Shown here: positions 36,762 through 47,412 of the stretch, in pieces | Numbering within the stretch: the first letter of the stretch is position 1 | How the letters are laid out: each line of letters begins with the position of its first letter | Assembly (NCBI GenBank): GCA_910589415.1 | Contig: OU342630.1 | Span: 93,988,186 to 94,052,185, forward strand | Length of the DNA: 64,000 bases | Direction: 5' to 3' | From: Malachius bipustulatus | Lineage: Eukaryota; Arthropoda; Insecta; Coleoptera; Melyridae | The notes under the pieces: generated by a model | What the model was told of the DNA's origin: nothing | Seen by the model: the letters and a program-made list of their open reading frames with translations, nothing else | Databases searched by the model: none | Position numbers and translations under genes: made by a program

Positions 36762-37092
36762 GCCATCCTGAGCCATGCGGCGAAGACTCGAGCCGAGCTG
36801 TCGCCCTGGCACTCTCGCATGGTTCAGGATTGTCCCCCATACGCAAACATATACATGTATATATGAACGACGCGATTGCAGCGCCATCATCACAAAATGC
36901 GGAAATAGGCTGAACTAAAGTTTGGAGTTTCATACCATCCTGAACCATTTTCATATTCATACCACGCTATCTAGAGGTCACTCTAAGTCGTTTAACAAGG
37001 GTCTGCAATCCTGAACCACATATATGGTTCAGGTTTGTTCGACTGGTTCAGGATTAACCGTACGGAAACATACATTTGGTTCAGGATGGTAC
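36762..37092. repeat. GGTTCAGGATGG motif cluster (right)
   Basis: Six or more variants in both orientations (36762, 36818, 36933, 37006, 37025, 37042 and 37075), followed by a (TA)n tract. Same motif as 19257-19506. Probably a transposon end with subterminal repeats. Confidence 0.5.
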
Positions 37093-37137
37093 TATAGCGC
37101 TATATATATATTTATATATTTATATATTTATATATTT

Positions 37138-38790
37138 CTCCAAAATCGCGAAATTTCGATTTTCAAAACGCTCCTGTAGCTTTATCTTTCAAGATTAGTG
37201 AATGAAATTTTGTATCCTTGTAAAGCTTTGGAACGACGTTAGATTTTCGTTGAAAAAAATTCCTAAAGTCGCGTTACTTCTACAGGGTGTCCTTTCAAAA
37301 TTCCCCAAATCCCGTTTTTGTCATCTCATTTCAGGTCGCAGTTTTCAATCTAGGGGACTGAAATTTTTGTGGGAGTAAGATATCTATAAGAACTGGTCTG
37401 GTATTGTACTTGAGCAAAATCGGCCGAGCCGTTTCAAAATGGCGGCCATTTGAATTTTTGGAAAAATTGCTTTTTTTTGAACCCCTGTATGAGTAAGATG
37501 GAAAAATAACTTTGAAACTAAATCAACATGATTGGAGGAAAATTAATTGAAATTTGATTTAATGTTATAAAATTTGTATTACTTTTATTAATAAGCCAGT
37601 GGCGTGGGTAGGAAAAGGGTAAAAATCGCTAAATTTCTCTAACAATTTATGAGCACATTTTTGAAGGAATTAAATTGAAATTTTCACAGTAGGCAACTAT
37701 ACTAATAGCCTCTAGCCCTTAAAAATTTCAAGAAGTAAATAACAAAAATGGCGGAGTTATTTGAATTTTTTTTACATGATGTTTATTTCTCTAAAATTTT
37801 AAAAACTCTCCTGTAGCTTCACCTTTCAAGATTAATGAACGAAATTTTTTACTCTTTTGAAACTAAGAGATGACGTTTGATTTTCATAAAAATAATTTTT
37901 CTAAAGTTTTGTTACTTTTACAGGGTGTCCCTCCAAATTTCCAAAAAAAACCGGTCATGAGGCACGGTTTCTGGTCGCAGTTTTCAATTTAGGGGGCTGA
38001 ATTTTTTTTTGTAATAATATAACTGCAAGTAGTCGGTCTTGAGTAAAATCGGAATAGCCGTTCCAAAATGGCTGCCTTTTAAATTTTAGGAAAAATTGAT
38101 AGATTTTGAACCTCTAAATAAGCAAGTTAGAAACAAAAACTTTTAAGCAAAATTAACATTATTGGAAGAATAGTTATTGAAATTTGAGTTATTGCAATAA
38201 AATTTGCATTTTTTTATTATTAAGCCAGTGGCATGGGTAGGAAAAGGGTAAAAAAGGCTAAATTTCTATAGCCGTCTATTCTATTTTTCTATTTTTGTAC
38301 GAATCGAACTGAAATTTTTCCAGTAGATAACTATACTAATAACCCTTAATTCTAAAATTTTCAAGAAGCAAATAAGAAAAATGGCGGAGATATTCGAATA
38401 TTTTTAAATTATGTTTATTCCTCCAAAATTTAAAATTTTCAGTTTTCAAAGCTCCCTTTTCACTTTTTCAGTTCTATTGAAGGTAGTGTAAAAAATAGTA
38501 TTTTTTAGGTAAAGTCAGCCAGTGGCCGGCAAAGGAAAAGGGGCAAAATTGTTCAATTTTACCATTTATTTTGGTTTTGTTAAATTTAAAAATCCATTCT
38601 AAGGCACGTTTTCAAACGAAGTGAAATGCAATTTTCACAGTTAACCACTACGCTAATATGACCTGACTAGGGAAATTTTCAGAAAGCCAATTGAAAAAGC
38701 GGTGAAAATATTCATAAATTGGATCGCTTAAAAATACACTATTTATGCGATTGATGCGCAAGAAGGTTTTTTGTGTTCTCGTTAACTGTC
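37138..38790 (+). repeat. ~640-bp tandem duplication (about 2.5 copies)
   Basis: CTGTAGCTTTATCTTTCAAG at 37171 recurs as CTGTAGCTTCACCTTTCAAG at 37811. AAAATGGCGGCC, GCCAGTGGCGTGGGTAGG and TTTTCACAGTAGGCAACTAT also recur. The third copy is partial and diverged, and a relative lies at 8.9-9.3 kb. Short 'ACAGGGTGTCC' pieces are inside each unit. Confidence 0.7.
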
Positions 38791-39512
38791 ACCTCTCAGA
38801 TCGTCAGCAGAAGAACTTATTTGTGGTGATTGGTGTTATTAATTACTGTTATTGCATGGTTAGACATTCGTCTTTCAAAAATCTGTTTTTTACACAGGAC
38901 ACAGCAAGCTAAGGTAAGCTTTAAATAATAAAATAATGGGCAATAATCGAGGTAGGTAATAATATTAGTTATAATAGCAGATTCAAATGGGGAAATTACT
39001 TTTGTAATGCAAAAATTATTTGTTTTATACGTAAGCATGGAGGGTAACCTTAATTAGGACTACCTAACAAAAAATATTAGTAATTTCGGTTCACGTCAAA
39101 TGTTAATTAAAGATCAAGTAGGTACCTACGTAGGTATTTGTTGATTCTTATTTCTTACGATACGAGAGATCACCTGCCATAAAAGATAGTAAATCATCTA
39201 ATACTAATAATATTCTAGGCGAACATTTCTGGCTAATACAAACTCAAATATACTTTTTTTTGCAGTAAACAATAAGAACAACAAAAGGAGGACCTTTGTG
39301 TTAATCGAATGTTCCCCGTCAGAAAGTGGAGGCTTATCAATATTAAGGGATGACTGGGTAACACCAAGAAAAACCCAGATGTTTGAAAGTTGAAATATTA
39401 TGTTACTATTGTTTTTTTTTTGTACTGTATAGATACTGTAATCACCTATTAAATAAATTCTGTTGATACCTATGAGTCGAATTATTATTATTTCCTATAT
39501 GTATAGTCATGT

Positions 39513-39765
39513 CAGTCACATTGACGTCATTTCTGACGTCTTTTTACGTCACATTTGACGTCTTTTAACGTCATGTCTTGACGTCATATTTGACGTCTTC
39601 TAACGTCATGTTTTGACGTCATTTTACGTCAGATACTGACGTCATTTGGCTGTGACATAATGACGTCAGTTTTTGATCATCTGGACGTCATAATAAATGG
39701 ACTAATGACGTAAGTACTGTCGAAAAAATTACGTCAAATTAACGTCACTGTGCTGCCTGGGTAGT
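39513..39765 (-). repeat. ACGTC-rich transposon end (right)
   Basis: About 16 ACGTC sites in about 240 bp, in the first part spaced alternately 10 and 12-13 bp, then the terminus CACTGTGCTGCCTGGG next to TA. Inverse partner of 14580-14745. Confidence 0.6.
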
Positions 39766-39954
39766 AGTGTTAATAAGCATGGATAACATAACTTTGAGAG
39801 ACAAAATTGAAATTGCACGTCTAGTTGGCGATAATGCATACAGTTGGTGTTGGTGATAAATGTATAGATACTTTAATTTTTTTATTACTTTTATTATAGC
39901 TTTTGACCTTTTCGAATAAATTTATGAAAATTCGTATAGTATTATTACGGGGTG

Positions 39955-40480
39955 ATGACAAATCTGATAAAATTCATGAAGAATCTGATAATTTTCATCG
40001 CCCTGTATAACAATTTCATCCACACGATAGGATACCACGTGAAAAATTAAGATAGGGACATAATGTAAGCCGTTTTCCGATATTTTGAGCCGTTCTCGAT
40101 ATGTATAAGCTGCTTTGAATGTGGAAAATTGCGATTTTCGTTTGTTTATACCACACGCGGTGTAGTTATCTTACACCATGGTTTATAATAACTCATGAAC
40201 CACTCTCGGTACAATTTTGAACTGTAAACGCCATTTTTATTGCATTTTTTCAGGAAATGCTAAAATGCAATAATATACAGGTGTCCCATTTAAAATAAGA
40301 CACGTCAATTCAACTTCTGGTAAACCGGAAGTGCCGCCATTTTGAAAATATTTTCCGTCGATTCACCTTTAGTTATGTAAAACCTTTTTATACAAGCTTT
40401 CAGATTTCTGTAACGCGTATAGTTTCCCATATATACGGGCTAACTGACGCTCATCGTGAAACAGCCTGTAGAAATAGGTA
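39955..40480. repeat. MITE family A relative
   Basis: Contains CCACACGATAGGATACCACG and GATAGGGACAT with 'AAATTGCGATTTTCG', matching the cores at 2990-3786 and 61697-62237. The ends are not clean. Confidence 0.45.
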
Positions 40481-41932
40481 GATTTGATAGATATAGATAA
40501 ATAAAAATGAGATTAAATAAAATAGGTCTACAATAAAAGTTAATAGACCTCATACTTATTTAAAAAAATTAAATTCGAGATACATTTTCACATTCCCAGT
40601 GTACCTTTGACTCTTGTTCTTGTAAAATAAATTTTTCATATTCCAAAAAAATGGCACTACGGCAATCAAAACTTCGAAAACTTCCTACCCTCAGTAGAAA
40701 TCGCAAGATTTTACAGATGAAAATACAAAATATTTTAATTTAAAACAATGCGTGAGTTGCGGTTGTCGTTTTATCGTACGACTTTTGCTGGAAACGCGAT
40801 ACTATGGAGTATGGACAGTCCCATTGCTTATTTATCATGTGTTTTGTGTTTTACTGCAATCGTTCATCGCAACCTTGTAAGATCGCAACGCACGCACCGC
40901 AGTCCCCGGATGTAGCTACGCTAGGACACGTGTATTATACGGGCTAACGCTTTTTCGTCAGTGTCGGTAATGCAGGTTCCCTATATTAGGTGTATCGTGG
41001 AAACACCTAATAACACTTGTTTGTTTATAAGCATCGGTGCATGGTCGCAGCCAGCAGTACCAGCACTCGCAGCTGATTGGACGGTTTAGTCCTTCCCGAA
41101 GTTTTTTATTCAGAAACCGTCGGTTATAATATACATACCCGCCGTGATTATTTCTATCACCTACAATAAGTGAACGGTGTATAGCAGGAGCAGGGGTGCG
41201 TCAAGGTTAGTAAAGAATAGGTTGCGCCCAAGGTTAGTAAAGAATTCTTTTACTAACCTTGGGGGTGCGTTTATGAAGTAGTCTCCTGCTGTTGGAGTGA
41301 CTGTCGTCAGAGTGATGCAATTATTGTATTCAGTGAGTGTGCTCAGAGTGAGTTTAAATTTATGAACGACTCTAGGCAGTCTGCCTGGGCGAATGCGTGC
41401 AGAACATAACCAATAAATAATACTAAATAGATATAAATAAACAACATGCGTAAAGCAAAGCTTGTAGGAGTTGTAGGTAAACTTATTACCATCCCATCAC
41501 CATCGATACTATTAACAAATATCTACATCGAACTATCGTGTGAGCAAATGAAAACATAATTTAGGTAGGCCTTGGAAAAAAATTTCATGTCTTGGATTGG
41601 ATCTGTAAAACTGTAAAATGAAAATTTTGGTTTGTAAAATCGTAAACTCATTCTGATATTGCCTTCTTCTTGTTTTCCAATTTTATTGTCAAATAATAAT
41701 TATTTTGACATGTGCTGAAATAAGGTGCATCAGGTTGTTAAAATTAGTTTTGTGATTTCTTGAATAACGCGGACATAAATTATTCGGAGATTGTTCCAGT
41801 TACCGTGAAGTTTATTGGATTATTGACACTGCAAACCCCGTAAAAATGTCATGTTCAAGCCAAAGCAATAAAGGATTAATATCTAATAATAGTTTTCCTT
41901 AGTCTGCAGTTTGCCCTTTGTAAAATGGTAGG
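40481..41932. other. non-coding stretch with one strong hairpin
   Basis: No gene. A near-perfect palindrome at 41227-41263 (CCCAAGGTTAGTAAAG ... CTTTTACTAACCTTGGG) is preceded by a second copy of the left arm at 41199. Confidence 0.4.
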
Positions 41933-41940
41933 GTATTTAT
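41933..41940 (+). repeat. 8-bp target-site duplication (left)
   Basis: GTATTTAT directly before the CATAGAG terminus; identical to 53740-53747. Confidence 0.9.
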
Positions 41941-41963
41941 CATAGAGATAGAATAGAGAGGAG
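41941..41963 (+). repeat. left 23-bp terminal inverted repeat
   Basis: Exact inverse of 53717-53739. Confidence 0.9.
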
Positions 41964-42118
41964 ACGACATGACGTGACACAAATGGGATCAGGTCCGCCA
42001 TATTGATACCACTTTTATGTCAAACTTATGTTATGACATAAGTGAACGCTTTTTATTGAATTTCATTTGATTTAAGGACTGTCTTTAAGATCTTTGGTGT
42101 TAAATTGAAAAGCCAAAG

Positions 42119-42196
42119 ATGGTTTCTTGTGCAGTTCGTACCTGCTGTAGTAGAGACTGCACTGATAAAAAAAAACGTCCGAAATAACATTCCATA
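42119..42196 (+). pseudogene. THAP-domain N-terminal exon, frameshifted
   Basis: From the ATG the frame reads MVSCAVRTCCSRDCTDKKK, giving the first Cys pair (C-x4-C) of a THAP zinc finger. A nine-A run then puts it out of frame. One base later the reading would continue into ITFH and end exactly at a good donor (AG|GTAAGT, 42197-42202). THAP domains are C2CH DNA-binding modules used by P-element transposases. It is either a decayed exon or a homopolymer sequencing error. The downstream exon was not identified with confidence. Confidence 0.5.
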
Positions 42197-42682
42197 GGTA
42201 AGTATCAACAATATACAGGACCGTACCTACTTGCATAGTACACTAAAAATCTAAAATTGAAAATGACCATATATGATTATTTGCCGGATATTTTATATTC
42301 TTTTATTGACTTGAAAAACACAAAAGTCTGCAATATCCATCTGAAGACGTGTTAAAAATATGTATGAAATGTGAGAAACATTTTTATTTATGAAAATTTT
42401 GCAAATAAAAATTAAGTCTGACCCTGTCGAGTCGCCATATTGTTACTCCTATAAGCTCCACCCACTGATGCCGTTTTTTAATGTACTATTAGGTTGTCCA
42501 AGATGCTGTCAAAATGGATTCAATATGGCCGCCTGTAGAACTGAACAGCTCTTATTGAAAGTGGTGTGGATTATTAAGATAACATTATTTGTTTATTTCT
42601 TTTTTATATACTTAAAAGTTGAAGCCTTTTAAAAGGTCATATACAATCTCTTATTCCCTATTAAATTGGTTTTGGGTTAAAA

Positions 42683-43439
42683 ATGCCTACCGCCTGCTGT
42701 TGTGTTGTAATAAAGTGTGGAATCCGTGGAGATCGCGATTTTGAGCATCGCAAAGATCTCAATGAACTTTCTAAAAAAGACGTGTGAAATGGCTTCAAGC
42801 AATTAGAAGATCTGATTTATCAGAAACAACCTAATATGCCAGGGTTTGCAGCAAACATTTTTTGTCTGGTAAGCTGATACTGATACGCATTTATGTAATA
42901 ATATGTACCTACCTACCTACCTACCTACCTAATCGGATATTTTTTCCTGTAGATGTAAATGGACCCCGTTATGCAATAGGGAACCAACTGACATTCTGCG
43001 AAAAAATGAGATAATTTGTATTTCTAGCTTAACTAGGGTTCTAAACGTTTTGCAATAGAGGAGCCAAGTGTTGGAGCTCTGCTTATACCATCTATTGATC
43101 ACATGCACCAACTGAAAAATTTAGAAGGCATGTAGGTATACTACATTTTTACTACATCAGTAATTTCTCATTTAACTCAGTTGTATTTCTGTTGGTTGGT
43201 TCCCTATTGCAAAAGGGGGTCCAAATGCAATGTTATAACGATGATAAAAAAATACTCTGTTCACTTCAAATTCTTGATTTCGATATTTAAATTTTAGGAA
43301 AACCATCAGCATTAGTTGATGAAAATTGAAAACGATCCTGACAGGTTTCCTTCTTTGGCCATGGGATATAATAACTCAGACGTTGCTTTAAAAAGGGCTA
43401 AAGATGATCTGCTCAGAAAGAATACAATACAGAGTTGAG
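42683..43439 (+). pseudogene. THAP-domain gene, two exons, broken
   Basis: Exon 1 (42683-42868) begins MPTACCCVVIKCGIRGDRD, then reads KWLQAIRRSDLS and VCSKHFLSG at a donor (GTAAGC). This supplies Cys-x4-Cys ... Trp ... Cys-x2-His, the THAP C2CH pattern. Exon 2 (from 43299, after TTTTAG) continues GKPSALVDE and then FPSLAMGYNNSDVALKRA, the usual sequence after this THAP type. Lesions are a frameshift in an A-run near 42773-42778, an in-frame TAA near 42832, and a frameshift near 43325 where GAAAA is partly repeated. The reading ends at a TGA at 43437-43439. Non-functional as it stands. Confidence 0.7.
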
Positions 43440-43775
43440 AAAAGAAGAAAAAGTTCAAAATGAGAGTATTTCGGAGGTACTTAATTTGTGATATTTTTTG
43501 AGTTTATTTATTTATTAATTTCGTTAACTTGAGAGTTTTTATGTCCTACCTAGGTGACAAATCATGGAGAGTCCTCCAGTAGTGCTGTCGCCAATCTGCA
43601 AGATGATGTTGCTGGCAGAAAGTGATAAAACAGATTCAAACCATCTCTGTTCTGTACAGGAGACGACATAACACAAATGTTACCTACTGTCTCTACTACT
43701 GTCTTCTAGTGGCCTAGATATTCAGGGTTGGTGCCCTTTTCTTTTTACGAAAGTTTTTTTTCTTAATTGTTAAAT

Positions 43776-43779
43776 ATTT
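43776..43779 (+). repeat. 4-bp target duplication ATTT (left)
   Basis: ATTT immediately before the TG of the 5' LTR; same bases at 52191-52194. Confidence 0.75.
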
Positions 43780-45347
43780 TGTGACGGTTATATTTTGTCA
43801 CCTTCTAATAATGGTTACGGTGGTTATTATTTATTTTATTTATTGTAAATAAAAACAACGGGGTTATGTTATTTGTTTATATTTTGTTTATTATTTCTGA
43901 TTTATTTATTTTAGTGGCTGTTATTCTGTGGTCTTGTCTTGTCAGTGTTGTTTGTCATTGTCATTATTAATGGTGGGAACTGAATGTTCTTTTTATTTTT
44001 GCAAGAGGAATCTTGATCCTGCTGACCGGAGACTATCAGTTTTTTTATCAAAAAAGTTCGAACTATCTAATCACCCTGATTAAAAGTAGAAAAAAAAGGA
44101 AACTAAGAGGAAAAATTCAACAAAAATTACAATTTAATTATTAAAATAAAAATCCCCTCAGAGGAGAACTTTAAAACCTTTTCTGGTCGTTAATAATTAT
44201 TGAAACCCAGCTTCACATTAAACTCATAGGGAGTTTCAACGTGTGTTGGAGTAGGAGAAGCTGGATTTCGCTAGGCCGACCGTGCAGGGTACTGGTGGTA
44301 CGGTCATTCTTCTTAGAAGGATAAAAATTTATTACGGCAAGAAAACTCTCCAAGGATTGTTCCTTAAACGCCCTCCTTCTACATCGGAGGTGAGTAATTG
44401 CCAGTCCACTTTACTACGACACTTATTTTAGTTAATCAAAAAGGATATTGCTGGCACGCTTTGTGTCAGCCGAACTTTCCTATAGTCTCCGACAGCAGGC
44501 TACAGATGTTCTCTTTGCAGGGTTGTCCGTCCAGGGTATTTGTTCATCCACGGTAACTTTTCGGACGTGGTAACTGTCGATTTACTGATGTTGAAAACTG
44601 ATGATTTACTTTTGCGGCACGGAGTCACCAGAGTAGAGTCTCCATCTTGTCTTTGGCACCGGCTGTCCCTGCCTGACCGAGCCCGACGCACAGTCGTTGG
44701 TGAGCGCAACCCGGCCCGCACAGGTATTTACTAATTGTCAATTACCTCCACTGCCACAGGAGCCCCATTGGCACCGAGTCCAGGACTTCACCAGTGTTTT
44801 ATTTCATATTTTAGTTACTAATAGTGTGAACCAACAGCAGCTGCTCGCGGGGTAGATTATTAGGGACTTAGCGTAGACTAGAAATTAGTCTTTGTAATAG
44901 TACCTTCGTGATATATGCCGATACGTACCTGGAAGGGTCGATGTAGCTTGTTTCAAGTTATAATATAAACTAGGCACTCCCGTGGAGCTGATTGTTTTAT
45001 TACTATCTATTCTGGCCAACCTTAAACAACCCCTGTTAGGCAGAAAACCCTGCGGCCGTGTTTGCATTAGAAAATAACCATCTATTTGAACCATTGTTCG
45101 CTGGCAACCGTGGTGGTAACTATTTATATTTACTTGATTTTTCATCATAATAGTCATAAATACAAGATACAATAACACAATAATAGTAAAAAAATTATAA
45201 GCAACGCCACCGCCACCGCCACCAGAAGTATTCTTTTATTATAATTAATCGGACTCGACAGGTGGCGTCGACAGCTAGGTGACAACTCGCCCCCTGAGCT
45301 AGCCGTTTTCGCCTAATCCACGCTCAGGCTCACGGTTCCGTGTGGCA
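43780..45347 (+). repeat. 5' LTR
   Basis: Starts TGTGACGG, ends TGTGGCA, 1,568 bp, which is long for this class. Contains a CCACCG triplet run near 45207. Short ORFs inside are duplicated in the other LTR and have no recognised product. Confidence 0.9.
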
Positions 45348-45350
45348 ATT

Positions 45351-45363
45351 TGGCGCCCAACGT
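45351..45363 (+). promoter_or_regulatory. primer binding site (tRNA-Lys type)
   Basis: TGGCGCCCAACGT begins three bases after the 5' LTR and is complementary to the 3' end of an animal tRNA-Lys including CCA. Confidence 0.8.
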
Positions 45364-45756
45364 CAATATTACCCGTTTTGTTTGTTTTACGTGTTTGGTG
45401 TTTTTTTCTTTCTGGTTTCTTCTTCCTTGTTGTTTCAGTTTTCTTTTTTGTTCTTTTCAGGAAGCCAGGGAGGGGAATAAATGTATAGTTGCTTAAATAT
45501 ATGCTTGTGAATACAATATAATTTTATTTAATTATTATTTCAACACATTTATTATTATTGATAATTTAGATCACTGCATGCCATAAACCTATTTTATTTA
45601 CATTTTATTTACATATAGGTATTTTTTTTTCTTCTCGTATTTTCTGGTATTTTTTTATATAGGTATTTACATTGATTTATTTGCTGGATAATTTACAATT
45701 AACTGTACATATTTTATTTGGGGATAAGGTATATTACATAACTATTATCGTCGACC

Positions 45757-47412
45757 ATGGAGATAAATCGTTTGTTAGGTGACGAGCTAACCTATGAGTT
45801 GCTTGTGAGAGGTTGCGAACTAGGTACGACAGTGGCAGAAAAAAGGAATTTACTTCGACAGGCAAAACAGTCGGAAAAGCAGGGCTTACCACCTGTCACA
45901 TCGCATAAATTTGATCCAGAAAAGGAGTTGGAGTTGTGTTCGGCAAAGTTGGAGGAACTCACAGGTTGTGTTCAGGAGTTTGTTCCAGCGAATAGGGACA
46001 ACGAGTATCGTAGGATCAAGTCTAGGCTTCTTCATGTGCAGGGTAGGTTGGATAGAATAGAGCCACCGACAAATGCGCTACAGATGAAAAAGAATAATCT
46101 TTTAACGTTCTGCGCAGGAGTGTGTGAAGCACTCGAGGACGCTTTGAAGATTGCTAACCTTACGTCCAGGAGTAGGTCCGAGGCTTCCATTTTGGACGAG
46201 CCAAATTTGCTGTTGCCAGAGGTAACTGGGCCGGCGATCGGTCCTGTTCAGGTGGCAGCTAGTTCAGATCAGACATCGGGAACCACCTCTAGTGTCCCTA
46301 CTGCTGATCTGATTGATTTTGGGATACCACCAGACAATGTGGTGGATCTGAGGCCGGATCATGCGGGTGCTTCCATGCAGGGCCTGCGAGCCGATTCAAT
46401 TTCCCAGCAACTGAATCTGTTGCATTTCGCCCCGAGCGCAGGTTACGCTCCCCCACCAACTCAGTCACGACGAGTCTCATTTTCAACATCGTCGAACGAT
46501 AGGCATGCCCCCCTTATAGAAAGCGTCCCTGACGACGTGCCTTCTTTTCCGTATCGGGGATCCTCCACTTTCGTTGAACCCCCATCACAGCGAACGGAAT
46601 TTGCACCCGTAGGTAGGTCTCACAGTTTCCATCACAACTTCTGGAAATGGGGACTAACCTTTAGTGGAAAAGGTAGTGTGACGTCATTCTTGGAAGACAT
46701 CGAAGAGATGGCGGAAGCTAGGCGAGTCACGACGGGTGAACTGTTCCAGTCTATATCAGAATTTCTGAAGGGCGATGCCTTACTCTGGTATAGACCCCGA
46801 AAACACACATTGGTGGATTGGATGGACTTCAAGAGGAGGTTAAGGGATACGTTTCTACCTCCTGATTATGAGATCAATCTCATGGACGATATTCGGCGAC
46901 GGACACAGGGTCAGGATGAAAAGTTGATCCTCTATGTGGCAAGAATGCAGGGAATGTTCGCGAAGCTCACAGCTCCACCACCTGAGTGCGAACAAGTCCA
47001 GCTTATGCGGAGAAACCTTTTGCCCCACCTCCAGACTGCGTTGGCCTTGCAGGACATACGCACGATGGACGATTTAATTTCCGTTGGTCGGATCGTCGAG
47101 GAGTCGCAATGGAGAGCAAAGCAGTATTGCCCTCCAAAAACCGACGCGAACCTCCTACAAGAACCTAGCATGGCATATCAGCCGTCTAGTAAACCACCCA
47201 AGAGGCTGGCCGCTGTCCAGAGTAGTCCCACTGTTGCAGAGATTCAAACTCAGAACAAGGCCGTCATCTGTTGGGCATGTAAACAGCCTGGCCATGTTAG
47301 AATGTCCTGCCCGCAAGCGACCACGTTAGCATGCTATAAGTGTGGTACCAAGGGGTATACCACACGTACTTGTCCATCTTGTTCGGGAAACGGCAAACCG
47401 AGTCAACAGTAA
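45757..47412 (+). CDS. gag: Gag polyprotein of the gypsy element
   Basis: 551 aa from the ATG at 45757; structural protein that packages the RNA and assembles the particle. The middle part (about residues 295-470) holds the capsid-like retrotransposon gag domain (WKWGLTFSGKG, LLWYRPRKHTLVDWMDFKRR, LILYVARMQGMF). The C-terminus has two zinc knuckles. The first, C505-x2-C508-x4-H513-x4-C518, is canonical. The second, C526-x2-C529-x4-Y534-x4-C539, has Tyr in place of His. The frame is intact. Its last 73 bases overlap the pol frame, and the frameshift heptamer is at 47385. Confidence 0.9.
   Translation: MEINRLLGDELTYELLVRGCELGTTVAEKRNLLRQAKQSEKQGLPPVTSHKFDPEKELELCSAKLEELTGCVQEFVPANRDNEYRRIKSRLLHVQGRLDRIEPPTNALQMKKNNLLTFCAGVCEALEDALKIANLTSRSRSEASILDEPNLLLPEVTGPAIGPVQVAASSDQTSGTTSSVPTADLIDFGIPPDNVVDLRPDHAGASMQGLRADSISQQLNLLHFAPSAGYAPPPTQSRRVSFSTSSNDRHAPLIESVPDDVPSFPYRGSSTFVEPPSQRTEFAPVGRSHSFHHNFWKWGLTFSGKGSVTSFLEDIEEMAEARRVTTGELFQSISEFLKGDALLWYRPRKHTLVDWMDFKRRLRDTFLPPDYEINLMDDIRRRTQGQDEKLILYVARMQGMFAKLTAPPPECEQVQLMRRNLLPHLQTALALQDIRTMDDLISVGRIVEESQWRAKQYCPPKTDANLLQEPSMAYQPSSKPPKRLAAVQSSPTVAEIQTQNKAVICWACKQPGHVRMSCPQATTLACYKCGTKGYTTRTCPSCSGNGKPSQQ

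Noticed and set aside
36724..36960. 78-aa minus-strand ORF in the GGTTCAGG cluster
   Set aside because: Overlaps the motif cluster, has no domain and no splice context.
14580..39765. A single 25-kb Maverick/Polinton-like element
   Set aside because: No polymerase, integrase or capsid gene is visible inside and the ends do not match long Polinton TIRs. Kept only as a pair of inverted ends.
44500..45178. ORFs inside the 5' LTR, repeated in the 3' LTR (51343-52021)
   Set aside because: They are short, exist in both LTRs because the LTRs match, and have no known domain.
47340..47384. GTG at 47340 as an independent Pol start
   Set aside because: The frameshift heptamer and pseudoknot downstream give a better route to Pol; the residues before 47385 are probably never translated.
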